Positions 9,561 through 21,983 of a stretch of DNA of 62,000 bases are shown here, one piece after another; the first letter of the stretch is position 1, and each line of letters begins with the position of its first letter. Source of the DNA: Gnetum montanum (taxonomy: Eukaryota > Streptophyta > Gnetopsida > Gnetales > Gnetaceae); NCBI GenBank assembly GCA_015680685.1, contig MNCI01004529.1:581159-643158 (forward strand). Reading direction: 5' to 3'. Under the pieces are notes generated by a model. It saw nothing but the letters and a program-made list of their open reading frames with translations, had not been told where the DNA came from and searched no databases. The position numbers were made by a program, and so were the translations under genes.

Positions 9561-12545
9561 GTTCTGATCATCATTGATGAAGTTGGTCAAGGCTACTTGG
9601 AGTGATGGCACCTATAATTAAAAAGGTAAAATAGCTTCAGAACCATAAACAAGCCTATAAGGGATCATGCTAGTCATCATGCAATAGGTTTTCTATATGC
9701 CTATACTACATGGATAAGCCACTCATGCCACTTGTGCTTACTATTATTGAGAATCTTATTGAGCAAGTTGATGATGGCCTTGTTGCTTACTTCTACTTGT
9801 CCATTCGCTTGAGGGTAATAAGGTGATGAGAAAGAGTGCTTAATGCCTAGGTTGTGACATAAATCCTTGGTTTTTTGGCTACTAAATTAGGATCCATTGT
9901 TCATAACTATGATAATGGGTATGCCAAAATTGGCTACATTGTTATCTAAGATAAATTTGCAAACTTGTTTAGATGTGGTCTTAAGGGAATATCCTCAACC
10001 CACTTGGTAAACTATTTGGTTTCTATGATGATGAAGCTATGTCTTGTAGATGACTTAGGTGTTATAGGTCTAACGATATCCAACCCCCATCATTTGAAAT
10101 GGCCATGTTATCTAGGTTGTATGTAACTCAGTTGGTAATACATGTATAAGGTTGCTATATTGTTGGCATGTGTCACATTGCTTAACCTTTTGTAGGTAGT
10201 CATTTTCCATATGGGGCCAATAGTAGCTTAACCATTGAATCTTAGCAATCATGGCTCTTAGTCCTATATGTCCTTCACAAACACCCTCATGAACCTCCTC
10301 TGGGATTGTTCTAACTTTAGTTTTACCTAAGCACTTTAGAAGAATGTCATCATAGGATCATCGACATAATGTGTTATCATCTACGATGACATATTTCTTT
10401 GATCACTTGCGTATGGTGTTCTTCTGAGCAATAGCTAGGTAGCACAATCCATGGTTAAGGTGGACAACTTGCTAAACACATCTAGCATCATACTAATGGC
10501 TAATGTTGCAATTGCATCGAGTATAGCATTTTCATTTCAAGGTATGTGTTGGATATCAACATCTACAAATTTTGATAACAATTACTTCCCTAGATCATAG
10601 TAAGGTTGTAAGTTCATATCTTTGCATGCATAGACTTCAGTTACTTGGTTAACCACAAGTTGTTGTAAGTCCATCTAGTCAAACCCTCATGCTCTGCTAT
10701 ATTTTTGGTACATGGGAACCCAAAACGATAGGTGAAGGATTGAATCTCACCAAATAGAAATGTTATGATGGTAGTGGCACTAGCCCCATGGGCAGTTGAA
10801 GCTCTATCAAAGTTCATGACTACCTCATAACCCTCGAGCACATGGCTAACTGCGTTAACATGCTCATTAGGAAATTTAGGATCTATGGTTGTTTGGTCAT
10901 CGACACATGAAACTATGAGTTGTAAGGCTATAGATTAACCTTTCGTTGAGGACTGAGAGATGTAATGGAGGTCAAATTTTGTGGTTATGGATTTCCATCA
11001 AGTTATACGGATACTTTGGTAGATGTTAGTCATTATGGCTTTAAGTATGTTATCCTTGGAAGTCACATTGACTTGGCTTCTAAAGAGGTAGTGCCTTCAC
11101 TTCTTCAATGAGAATACTAGTGTTAGACAATACTTCTCCACCTCAGTGTATTGGATCTCATGAGTAACTAACGTGAGGCTAAGGTAGTATATAGGCATTT
11201 CTACTCCATCATCACATTTTTGATAGAGTAGAGAGGCAATGGATGTATCAAATATGGAAAGATAAATGTAAAATGATTTACCCTCTTGTGAAGGATAGAC
11301 TATCGGTAGTTATGTTAATTCTTGCTTAAGGTTTTTAAACACCTCTTAGCATTGAGTCATCCACTTATAGTGAACTCCTTTCTTAAGCAAGTGTTGCATG
11401 GGCTATAACTTAACTATAAGCCTAGTGATAAACCTATGAATAAACTGTAATATGCCTTATAATCCCCAAAGCTCTTTAAGATTGGTAGGTATTTCTAATT
11501 TGGATATGACCTTAACCTTATCAAGCTTGACACATATCCCTACTTCAGAGACTACAAAGCCAAACATCATATCGATCTTAACACCGAAGACACACTTATT
11601 AAGATTGATCCTAAGCTCATATTTGAAGCATCATTTAAGCACAAGATCTAGGTCGTTAGCATGAGCATTGGCTATCTTGGACTTCACAACTATGTCATCT
11701 ACGTAATCATTAAGCAAACCTAGCATGTAATTAGTAAAGATATAGGTCATGGCCCTTTGGTATGTTGCTCTAGGGTTCTTAAGGCCAAAGGGCATCATAA
11801 TATAGTCAAAGATACCCCATGGGGTCATAAAGGTCATGCTAAGTTGGTGCTCTAGGTTGAACTTAATTTGGTTATATCCTAAGAATCCATCCATAAAGGA
11901 CAACAAGGCATGTCCAATCATAGTATCAATAAGTTGATCAATACTAGGTAAAGGGAAGGCATCCTTGATAGTTACTTTATTTAGGCCTCAAAAATCAATG
12001 CAAATATGGATACTCCTATTTTTCTTAGGGACTACGACTATGTTGGATACCAGTTCTATGTAGTCGACAACCCTAATGAAACTTGCTTTGTAGAGCTTTG
12101 ATATTTCATCACAAACTGCTAAGGCCAAATCTTGTCTAATTTTGCACATCTTTTTCTTAACTAGTCAAATGCTGGGGCCTAGTATGATGTTGTGTTGGAC
12201 TAGACGTGGGTCTAGGCTTGGCATATCTTCATATGACCAAGAAAAGGCCTTGATGTTGCTTTGTAAGACCTTGGTGATGTCTTGAGCATATTGAGGCTCC
12301 AATGAGGAACTTAGTTCAAGGGTTTTCTCCTCATCACTATGTGTTCTGATAGGAACCTCAACTAGAGAGTCTTTGATTATGTTGTCATCCTCCAAGTCAA
12401 GGGTTTTGACTAGGCTTTTAGGCCATTCTAGAGGTTTTTCTATTGAGGCTATGTGGTCAACAAGACTCTTAGGCTTAAGATCTAGGCAATTAGGGTCAAT
12501 ACACCATTCAACATCATTGTGAGGTCCATGTAGATACAAAGGCAA
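9560..12545 (-). pseudogene. Element D pol: RT, two RNase H domains, integrase
   Basis: Read on the minus strand. The RT linker (12545-12165) ends with a KAFSWSYEDMPSLDPRLVQH block typical of Tat-type pol. RT follows, with MPFGLKNPRATYQ and the catalytic YVDDIVVKS near 11690-11720. The RNase H (about 11400-10920) is followed by a second RNase H-like domain (10841-10641, with FDRAS and FPCTKNIAEHE). Integrase has an intact-looking HHCC finger (VHEGVCEGH about 10290, CDTCQQ about 10160) and a core ending in SSPYYPQANGQVE near 9800; the core DNG reads NNG. Stops and frameshifts make it inactive. It would have copied and integrated element RNA. Confidence 0.85.
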
Positions 12546-13285
12546 GTAGATTTACTTCCAAGTACTCATACACTTATCCTTCATGTCAACCAAAAGCATA
12601 TTAAGTGGTAGTTGGATAAAAGTGAATACATAATGCTAAAATTCTATAAAATTATGCAAATACATGCAAATCTAGGGCAAACAAGGTCATCCAAGGTCAT
12701 CAATAAAGTAAGGATAATTTGACAAAGTGTAATAAAGGCCAACAAAGGTCAAGTAAAGGTCAAACTAGGGGAAAAATAAGAAATAAGGCTACACATGGTC
12801 TATAAAGGTCAAAATTTTGCTAGTTTTAGGCCTTAGCAAGCCATGATGCTAGTTTATAGTCTTGGTAAACTATAATGCCAATTTAAAGCCTTAGTGGGCC
12901 ATGGTCACATGGTGTCAAATGATGGTCAGGGAAGGTCAAGCCCTACTATTTGATATCATTTAAAGGTTAAATAAATGTAAATAAAGCTATAATAGGGCAA
13001 ATAAAGAACACATAAGGTTGTATAAAGGCCTTGAAAGTTCAATAAGATCAACAAGGCAATACAAGTCCAAAAACAAGCCAAAACATTATGTAGTAAGGTA
13101 AAAATTAAGCAAAATAGGCTATATATGGTAAAATTTGGCTAATATAGGTTAAAATGATTACGTTTTGCTATTTCTAGACCTTAGTGGACCATGTTTTGAG
13201 GCTACAAAGTTATTAGGTAAGTTCAAGCATCAATTAGGGCTATTTTTGGGCTATTTGGACCTAAAAATCAAGTGTTTTAAGGCTT
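12546..13285 (-). other. Element D block between RT and the hairpin array
   Basis: Stop-rich on both strands, with many short phrases like aaggtcaa and aataaggcta, which suggests degenerate short repeats. I see no coding motif. It begins where the pol frame closes upstream of RT. Confidence 0.5.
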
Positions 13286-16200
13286 TAATGTTGGGCTTAG
13301 TGTGGAAATAGGGACGCTTAGCATGGAAACCAAGAAATTAGGTTTTAGGATGCTTAGAGATCCAATATTAAGGTTCCAAAACCTTCCCAAGGTAGTGCAA
13401 GATCAGATCCATCAAAATTAAGCTCTTCAGAGGTTTGTAAAGGCAAAAGGGTAGGTTCCGAAGCCTTTCCCTCATGTTTCCATGCTGCCCAACATGGAAA
13501 AGAGGGGGTTCAACATGTAGAAACAAAATCCAAGAAAAAATAAGGTCGAACATGGTTAAATAGATAGCTAAAGCTCAAACATGGGACTTACATATATTCC
13601 AGCTTCGTTTTGAGGTAATTTGAGGTAATTTTGAGTGTCGTGATATGTCAAAATGGATTTACCCTATTTTTCCATGCTAAATAAAATATCCTTAGCATGT
13701 AAAAGTAGGGGGAAACTTGTTTTATGAATTCAAAGTAATTTACTGGCACTTTGACTAAGTTTCTAAGCCCCTACAATTGTAGGCTTCAATTCCACAAGTT
13801 TCTGGCTAATTTTAGGCATGTTTGAAGGTTTTTTAAGGGTACTTAAGGTCTTCCCCATTGTTTCCACACTAAGGAAGCTACTCTAGTGTGGAAGAATGGG
13901 GGGAATGAGTTTTGGAGGTTAAAATGAGGTCAAACAAGCAAAATCTTGAGGCTATGAGGTCCTGGGCTTCTTTAGCGTAGATCTTTGGCTTTTGAGAGTG
14001 CCATCTTACCACCAAAATTGGAAAAGTAGCTTTTTTCCTTTGTTTCCATGCTAGGGAAGTTACTCTATTGTGGAAGAAGGAGGAATATTAGATCTAGACC
14101 AATTTTCATCATAATCAACTGTGCATGTTACCTTTTATAGTTGCTAGGGTCAAGGGTTATGGATCCATGTCAAAATTTAGCAGTTTTGAGAATCCCTAAG
14201 TGGTTTTTTAGCTTCCCTCCTTTTTTCACGTTGGGGATAAATATCTCAACATGGAAAACTAGGGGGAACCACTTTCTAACCACTTGGTATTAGTTTTGTA
14301 AATTTTAAGAGCTTCAATAATTGCTGCCATGCTTCTAGAGTGCATGGAAGGTCATTTAATGTCATTCTGAGGTGTTTAGGAGCCCCAAACAAGTGTCCCC
14401 TTGAGTTTCCACACTAGGGATACTATCCTCAACATGGAAAAAGGGATCCCTAGTCTGAAAGAACCATGCATCTCAGGTCTAGGCCAATTTTGACCTTAAT
14501 TAATTATGCATGTCAGCATCTGGAGCTACTAGGGTTGACAATTAGGGTTTCACATTAAGTTTTGGTAATTTTGGATATTTCTAAGTATTTCTTCGGCTTC
14601 ATTCATTTTTCACATGCTAGTATTAGGATGCTTAGTGTGGCAAACTAGGGGGAATCATTTTTTGGCCTTTTAACCTTAGTTTCTTAAAGTTTGAAGGCTC
14701 TAAATGATGTCAACAAGGTTCTAGAGCGCATGCAAGTTAAATTAATATTGTTTTGAAGTATTTATGAATTCCAAATAAATCTCAACCTTAATTTACATGT
14801 TGGGAAACATGGAGGGGGGAACCCCAACATGGAAATACCATAAAACACATATCTAGCTCAGTTTTAACTTCAATTGACCATGCATGTATGCCTTTGAGGC
14901 TACTTGGGTTGAGGATTAGGGTTTGGAGTAAAAACCAATTAGTTTGAAAATTTTCTAGATGGTTTTTGAGCTTCCCCTTCTTTTCCACTTTAGGAATGGT
15001 ATGCATAGTGTGGAAAACTAGGGGGAAATATATTTTCACCCTTTGGAATCATTTTTGGCCATACATGTAGGTCCCTAAGGTTGCTAGTGATGATTATCAA
15101 TGCCTAGTGTCAAAATTTCATTATTTTGAAGGTTGATGAGTGGCTTTTGGGCTTGCTAGGGCTTTCATGCTTAGTGTGGAAAATTAAGGGGAAATCGTTT
15201 TGGTCATTTTTGGTCACTTTCAGTCATACATGTAGGCATCTAAGGTTGCTAGTGTCGATTGTTAACATCTAATGCTGAAATTTGGTTATTTCAAGGATCA
15301 TTAGAACAGTTTTGGGCTTCCCCCACTTTTTCCATGCTGGGGCTTTCATTCTTAATATGGAAATTTTTGGGGAAGGGCTTTTTAGCTTTTTATGATCATT
15401 CATAGCTATGCATGAGTGTCCACAAGGTTTCTAGAGTTGGCCATCAACGTCTAAGGTTAAAATCCAATTGTTTTGAAGGCTGTGAGGAGGTTTTTAGGCT
15501 TTCCCCCTTCCATCCATGCTGAAGGTGGGAGGTTTAGCATGGAATAGGTCTCCCTTAGTAAAGAAAGTTATATTTAGACAAAATCGATAGCTAATTAATC
15601 ATTGTCAACCTCCTGGGTTGCCAATGCTAATGATCAGTGCTAGGTGTCAAGATTCAATAGTTTGGAGGCTTCTAAGTTCCTCATGTAATCTCCCCCCTTT
15701 CTTCCAAGTTGGGCATGGTGGCCCTCACATGGATGAGAAGGGATGACAATTATGTACTATATTTGACCACTTTTGGGGCTTTTGGAAGCTCCAGAAAGGT
15801 TTGGCAAGGTCTAGGGATCACCAGGCTTTGAAAAATGGCTACTTGGTAGTCAATTTAGGTTATTTTTTGGCTTCCCCATTCATCCATGCTGGGGGTAAGA
15901 TTCCCAATGTGGATGTAGCCTTCCCCATCATGGAAACATCAAATCCTAAAGTTTCAACTAGTTTCGACTAGTTTTGACTAGGATTGGTGAGGCTTTGAGG
16001 CTATCGGAGATTCTTAGAGGGCTTCTAGGTCACGTGGGGCATATTTTGGGGTCAAACATGTGCTAGATGGATTTTGGGGGATAAGAGCAGGTGTTACCCC
16101 CTTTCTTCCACACTAGGCATTGTTGCCCCAGCATGGAAACCCATGGTATCTAGCTTTGTTCATGTCTCACCCATTTTTGGAAACTCGAGGTTGAAAAAGG

Positions 16201-16330
16201 TAGGTTTAGGTTACCAAAAATAGCAAAATATTTGTATTTTGATCGCTTTGTAAAATAGGAGTCATATTTCCATGCTAGGCATGGTATTCCTAGCTTGGAT
16301 GCATGGGGGTTAAGGTTTCATAAGGTTTTA
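13286..16330. repeat. Tandem array of about 17 hairpins, about 186-bp period (element D)
   Basis: The same inverted pair recurs about every 170-215 nt: a left arm like TTCCACACTAGGG or TTCCATGCTGGGG, a loop of 10-25 nt, and a right arm like TAGTGTGGAA or AGCATGGAA, usually followed by aactaggggg. Approximate centres: 13310, 13490, 13690, 13875, 14060, 14240, 14420, 14625, 14810, 15000, 15172, 15345, 15525, 15718, 15900, 16120, 16285. The copy at 13860-13891 is a perfect 10-bp inverted repeat around 12 nt. The sequence between hairpins is only loosely conserved. Arms alternate CAC/CAT and GTG/ATG, as expected if the ancestral arms held a CpG (TTCCACGCT / AGCGTGGAA). Confidence 0.75.
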
Positions 16331-16754
16331 AGTGTCAAAATTGGTAAAAATCTCAGCATTGATGCCATTTTTGGTCAAGAGAGAAGGTGTAACGTGGGGC
16401 CCATAATCCAAAAATTTGAAATTTTGAAAAGTGAAGTTGTTTTCCATCCAAAATTCACATGAACTAGACTTTCCCCCCTTTTCACTTCAGTGCACTTGTA
16501 GTTATGGTGAACTCAATTAGCAACTAGGGTTTCAAGGTGTGCGTTTAAGTTTTAGATGAGTTTTATATGTCAAAATTTGCAAGTTTTGATAACAAATGTC
16601 ATTCTACTACAACAACACATTAAAGGAGACTATGGTGTAAGTTCTTGTCACATCAAAAACCAATTTTCAGAATGGAAGCCTTTCATCTTCCTCATAGCTA
16701 GCATTAATCTCATATCCTTCTCAATTTTCAGCCATTCTTAGCGTTGAGCCTGCC
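16331..16754 (+). other. Region 5' of the opposite-strand gene in element D
   Basis: This lies between the last hairpin unit and the first ATG of the opposite-strand gene. The promoter should lie here or in the array if that gene is real. No clear TATA box was found, though CT-rich stretches are present around 16470-16490. Confidence 0.35.
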
Positions 16755-18149
16755 ATGATGCTAAAGAAACAAAGGGAAAAGAGCCAAAACCTTGTGATCT
16801 AGAAGGTGGATGAATATTCCTAGGAACTAGAAGAAGTACCCAAGCCCATCTCCATTCAAGCTTCTTTTTTTGTTGCTCCAAGGTAGGTAGTTCTACCTAT
16901 TTTTGCCTTTGTTTCTTATTGTTTTTATAGTTTTTTGCTTCTTATGTGTCAAGGCTTTTTTTTATAAATCTACTCTGGTGGAGGGATTAAAATAGAATTT
17001 TGATGAAATCCCACCTCCTTTTTTTTTTTGCTTCCATGCAGATCTATATTTTCTTCACTGCTTTAACTTTGTAGATTCAATTTTGAAAATAGGACTTCTT
17101 GTTTCATGGTTTTTTCCAAACATTTTGGGGTGTGGCCATTTTTTTAGATCTAGGCCTTAGGATTTGCTAAAATTAAATTTCAAAAAAATCCTACCCCATT
17201 AATTTGGTGTAAATTTTATTGGGTTTCAAAGATTTTTGCTATTTCAACTAGTTCCATGGATATATGAAATCTAGGTTTTGAGGCTTTTGATGTTTTGGCA
17301 TGAAAAAGCAAGCATTGTCCCTTTATGCAATCAAAAGTTATGGATTCATATCCCTTTTTTAGGATTTCAAATGGATGTTTTCTCATTTAATTTGGATTTG
17401 TAATGATCAAGTTATAACTATTTTCCTAACGTTGCGTAGTTAGGTTGTTTATGGCGCTTTTGTAATTTTATGTAATTTTGCAACTTTTTTCTAAGGAAAT
17501 AGCAAAGGTTTTGGCTATTTTTAGGTTATGTCTGCATAGGCTTTGGCTTCAACTTTCCAATAGAGGTGGAATTACTTCGATTGGACTTAAAACAAATTTC
17601 TCATTAAGCATGTGTAGTAAGGATGTTTGTGCCATTTTCAGATTATTGTCCAAATTGACAGATTTTTCCTAAATAAACGGTAAATGCTTTAAACTTTTTC
17701 TAAGCATGGATGTGTAGGTCTTTATTTAAGCTTTCAAAAAATGGTAGAATCACTCCATTTGGAGCTCAAATGAATTTTTGGTGAATTTTTTTCCAACCCT
17801 ACGTGAAAAGGGATAAATTTTGACAAATATAGTTTTGGCTAAATTTTTTTCATGTTTTATGGATATATGGATTTATTTTTTTGGTTTTAATGGTGATGGT
17901 TGTAAGTTTCATAATTTCAGGATTCTTTTTGTGGTAGAATATCTAACATTGCAGTAGAAACAAATTTTTGATGAATTTTTTGGCTATGGCTATGTTAACA
18001 GGGCAAAATTATGGTCACAACACACTACCCATTTGGAAATGGAAGTGGTTGATATTTATAACTTATGTTTTTCTTTTTTCAACATGTAAAACTAATGTTT
18101 ACTTTTTTTTTAAGAATAGTAAAATTTTTTTCTATTTTTACCAAGCTTT

Positions 18150-18410
18150 TACTATGGCTACATGGTTTTTTCTAAGTTTATGATGCTTTTTCTAAATTTG
18201 TGCATAGTTTAAATGCTTTTTCCAGATTTATGCATAATTTTCATAATATAGATTTTTTTGTAAACTTATGCTTGCTTTTTCCTTAATTTATGCATAATTT
18301 AGATGCCATTTCCTAAATTTATGCATAACTTGCATTTTTTTTTTCAAATTAATGCATAATTTAGATTCTTTTAATAGATTTATGCATAATTTAGACAAGA
18401 ATTAGTTTTG
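18150..18410. repeat. Short tandem repeat around the palindrome TTATGCATAA
   Basis: Six loosely conserved units of about 35-45 nt, each with atttatgcataattt or a close variant. They lie inside intron 1. Confidence 0.65.
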
Positions 18411-18469
18411 GGCCATAAAATTTTGGCTTTAAAGGCTATAAAATATGGTAACAATGATTTTATGAAATT

Positions 18470-18890
18470 TCTTAAGCTAATTTAGATAAATATCTAAGAG
18501 CTTTTTATAGAGACTAATTTCACCTCTAACTTGGGAAGTTTTTTCAAAATTTGTTAAGAAATTCCAATTAGTCATGATGTAAGGTTATGCAAGGTTGTAA
18601 TAATGTTTTCTTGTGGAATTGGTTAGACTAATTTAGAAAAACGCCTTAGAGCTTTTTACAGAGGCTAATTTCACCTCTGACTAGATGTTTTCTCTAAATT
18701 TGCTATGTGATTCTACTAGGTCATAATGTTTTTGTTTTGAAAGGTTGTGATGATGCTTTTTTTTTTTGTGGAATTTCTTAAGTTAATTTAGATAAACACT
18801 TTAGAGATTTCTATAGAGGCTAATTTCACCATCGGCTAGGATGTTTTTTCTAAGTTTGTTATGAAATTTCAATTGGTCATAATGTTTTTG
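18470..18890. repeat. Three-copy tandem repeat of about 150 nt
   Basis: Units begin at about 18476, 18637 and 18783. They share gctaatttagataaa, then agagctttttatagag, then ctaatttcacctct, then tcataatgtttttg. The period is 147-160 nt. Confidence 0.7.
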
Positions 18891-21117
18891 TCCTTTCCTT
18901 CATGTAGGGTCTTTTTGAGGCTTGTCCTCATCATAGTGGAGTTGATTGGTATCTTGTGCTACATTGGTCATCCCAAGACCAACACCCCCACCACATGGCA
19001 TACCTTTTGGAAAACTCTTATTATGGTTTTGGCTTGGGATAAGGGACTTCCTTGCTTACCTCCTTAAGAACTTCAGTGTGATGATGTGGTCACATTTGTC
19101 TATGGATGTAGCTGGGATTGTTGTGGAGACCTTGTTGCCTTGAGCATTTAGCTTGATTGCTAGATACATTATTGACAAGCCACTTCCTAAGATCATAGGG
19201 AGACTAGTAGATGCCATAAACCCATGATACCTTACAAGGATTTGGATGATGCCAAAGTATAGTTAGTATAATACTAACAATACTCTGATGGTGGTGCATA
19301 GATCCCATACATTATTCAAGAACCCACCTAGCACCGTGTATCATCTACAAGGGTAAACTTGATTATTGTAATGCTTTTATGCTTTTAGCTTAACTGCCTT
19401 CGTTAACCTCATTGGTTTTACAACTTCTTGCAGGTACAAGGTTAATGATCAAGGTTTGATCGTCAATGATCAAATCTTGGTAGTGGCTCAAACTACTTTG
19501 GACAAATTCACTAAGAGACCTCAAATTAGAAGTATTGTGTATCAATAGGTATGAGGGGACTTTGATGAATACACCACTAGTTTAACCATGTATACAAGAA
19601 GTATAAGGATGATGGGATGATGCATAATTGGTGGGTAGATGTTGATGGCATGGATCAAACCCTTGTAGTTAGGACCTCCACATCATAGAAGAAAAGGAAA
19701 GGTAAATGTAAAGGCTATAGATTCTAGTTTTTTATGGCTCTAGGTGTTCTATTACTTTTCTTGGTTGTTGAAATTGCTCATATTGATGCTCATCTTTAGT
19801 TATTGCTTTGCAAGACCTTCCACCTTGGCTGCTGTCACTATACCATTTTCACATTCACGTCATGAGGATACTCTCATCCTGAAGTTTGGTGAGGTGACAT
19901 CAACATAGGAGTGGCTAAAAGGACAAGCACCTAGATACATTCAAGAAAACATTTAGCATGCAGGTTTTCTTGATGTATTCATGATACCTATCCCTTCCAT
20001 TTTTGCTGCGGAGATGTTGCATGTTATCAATTCCTTTGATGAGAAGGTTGGTCATTTTAGCACCATCATCCAAGGTGTGAAGGTGAACATGGACATAGAT
20101 GTGGGCCTCTCTCATGACTTTTTTAGTGTTTTTGCTAATGGGGCAAAGGTTCCCACTAGGATAGTAAGAAAATCGAGCCATCACAATGAAGTTCTAGAGT
20201 GGCTTTGGGCCAACATGGGAAACTCTGGAATTTTGATGGATAGCTTCATGAACCCTAATTCAAAGGAATCATATCCTTTGTCTAGGTCTTGTGCATTTTC
20301 CAAGTTGCTATCACAAAAGAAGGCAATCAACCTAGCACAGGGATGGACCTTTAAGAAGGTCATGATGGAGGACATTAGATTTGATTGGGTGCACACACAT
20401 CTATGATAATCGATATGCACTTTGCATTTTTTTGCAAGTTATTTGAAGAGGTTTGTAGATTTTCTAGTGGTGTACAGGTTTCCCAAAACCAATGCCAACT
20501 TTCTAGGCCTTGGATAAAGCACACTTATCCAACAGTGTAGGCCTATAACCCACTAGAGGAGATGGATGACATGTTATCCATCACCATTAAGAATCTTGAT
20601 GTTAGATAGTATAAGTATCTTGATAGTACTGATGATAATAAGCCTTTGTTGTTTCCTGCTAGTGTCCAAAATGCCAAACAATAGCATATGGAGGCCAAAG
20701 GGGCAACTAGGGAGAAACTTAAGAGGCCTAAGGAGGAGGCATCCCCAGCATCAAACCAACCTACCCCAAAGAAGGCTAAGTTTAAGCTTAGGCCATCACA
20801 GTAGGAAGTTGCAAGTATGCTTTATTTAAATTTGGCTATTTGCATGTTTTAAACTTTATGGTTGCTTTATGGTTTTATGTGTTAACTAGTTTTCTATGTA
20901 CTATGGTTGTAGATAAGCATCAGGCCATGGTAGCCCAAGCTACTGTGGAGGTAAAACAAAAGAATGCAGAAGACACACTCCTAAAGCAACCTATGGTTGA
21001 AGGATTTGTTGATGTAAGTATAGATGATCTAGACAACTTGTTTGATGAGGAAGTATCAAGTACCTCTCACATCATCATCCCAGAGGATGAAGAGGAGGAG
21101 AAGCCAAGTATGCCTAT

Positions 21118-21983
21118 TGATGAGACACATTGCGCATAAGCCGCGATATCGCATCCCTCACAATATCGCATACGCGATATCATAGTGCACTGCCATACCT
21201 ATAAATAAGAGGCGGCTCTCCCTTATTTTGGATCCGAGTTAGAAGTAGCGAAGCTCTGGTAGTTTGATCCCTCCAGAGTTAGATTTTTTCCCGTGTCTGC
21301 CTGCAGTGTGGTGAATGTAATTGTACGGTGTCTTTATTCGAGTGTGTTGTACTTGTACACGCACATGATCGACAATAAAGATTGATATTACTTCATCAAC
21401 ATTCACTTTGTTATTTATTTATTTATTTAATGTTATTTTACTATTTTCTCTCTCTCACCCTTAAACTCCTAGAACGCAGAACTAGTACGACTTGATTACG
21501 AGCATCTAAGTGTGACTACTTGGTAGCCCAGTGGTGTAGCTAGGATCTACGCTTGGTAACCCAGTGGCGTATCTGGGATCTGTGCTTGGTAATCCCAGTG
21601 GTGTACCTAGGATCTATGCTTGGTAGTCCCAGTGGTAGTTGTGCATGAGGTCCAAGATGTGTATGGTTGATCAAGGAATCGGTTGCTCATCGCACTTAGG
21701 CTAGATTAGATTTTCTTACCCTTTTCCTCTTAGCTTAGCTTAGTTAATATTATTTTTCACTGCCTTCAGGAGTAGCATTAGAATTAGGAACACATCATAC
21801 ACCTCATCCTAGACTAAACCATACGTGACAAATATAACACTAGTCCAGGTGGGAAGACAGCGAATTGTGACCTAAGGATAACTATCTAGTTGCCACAACT
21901 AGTCCATCTGCGGAGTTCGATCGGATTGCGCGTACACGCTCGTATTCATATGGTTGAGTGTAGGGGTACCTCGCCACTCATCA
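21118..21983 (+). mobile_element. Solo LTR of the element A family, in intron 5
   Basis: 866 bp from TGATGAG to CTCATCA, flanked by a perfect 5-bp duplication CCTAT (21113-21117 and 21984-21988). It aligns with the LTRs of element A (46210-47067, 54187-55017). It has cgatatcgc / tacgcgatatcat boxes upstream of cctataaataag, the gtgtgacgtacttg-like block (here gtgtgttgtacttg), and the same end. No internal sequence follows, so this is a product of LTR-LTR recombination. It keeps more CpG than the A copies, so it may be the least decayed member. Confidence 0.88.
21521..21640 (+). repeat. 33-bp minisatellite inside the solo LTR
   Basis: Three and a half copies of tggtarcccagtggyg(tag)ctaggatctaygct. 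The LTRs of element A have only about one and a half copies at this place (46680-46740). Confidence 0.8.

Larger units (their letters stand above)
16883..18907 (+). other. Intron 1 of the opposite-strand gene, with two small tandem arrays
   Basis: It begins GTAGGT after CCAAG and ends CATGTAG. It is T-rich throughout. Two arrays lie near its 3' end. One is six units of about 38 nt centred on the palindrome TTATGCATAA or a close variant (18150-18410). The other is three units of about 150 nt starting ctaatttagataaa (18476, 18637, 18783). No coding motif was seen. Confidence 0.5.

Noticed and set aside
13286-16330. CRISPR-like array or plain satellite
   Set aside because: Unit length near 186 nt, only the hairpin arms are conserved, and this is a plant retroelement interior.
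18150-18410. Terminal inverted repeats of a DNA transposon (TTATGCATAA)
   Set aside because: The palindrome recurs as a tandem repeat and does not bracket any element.
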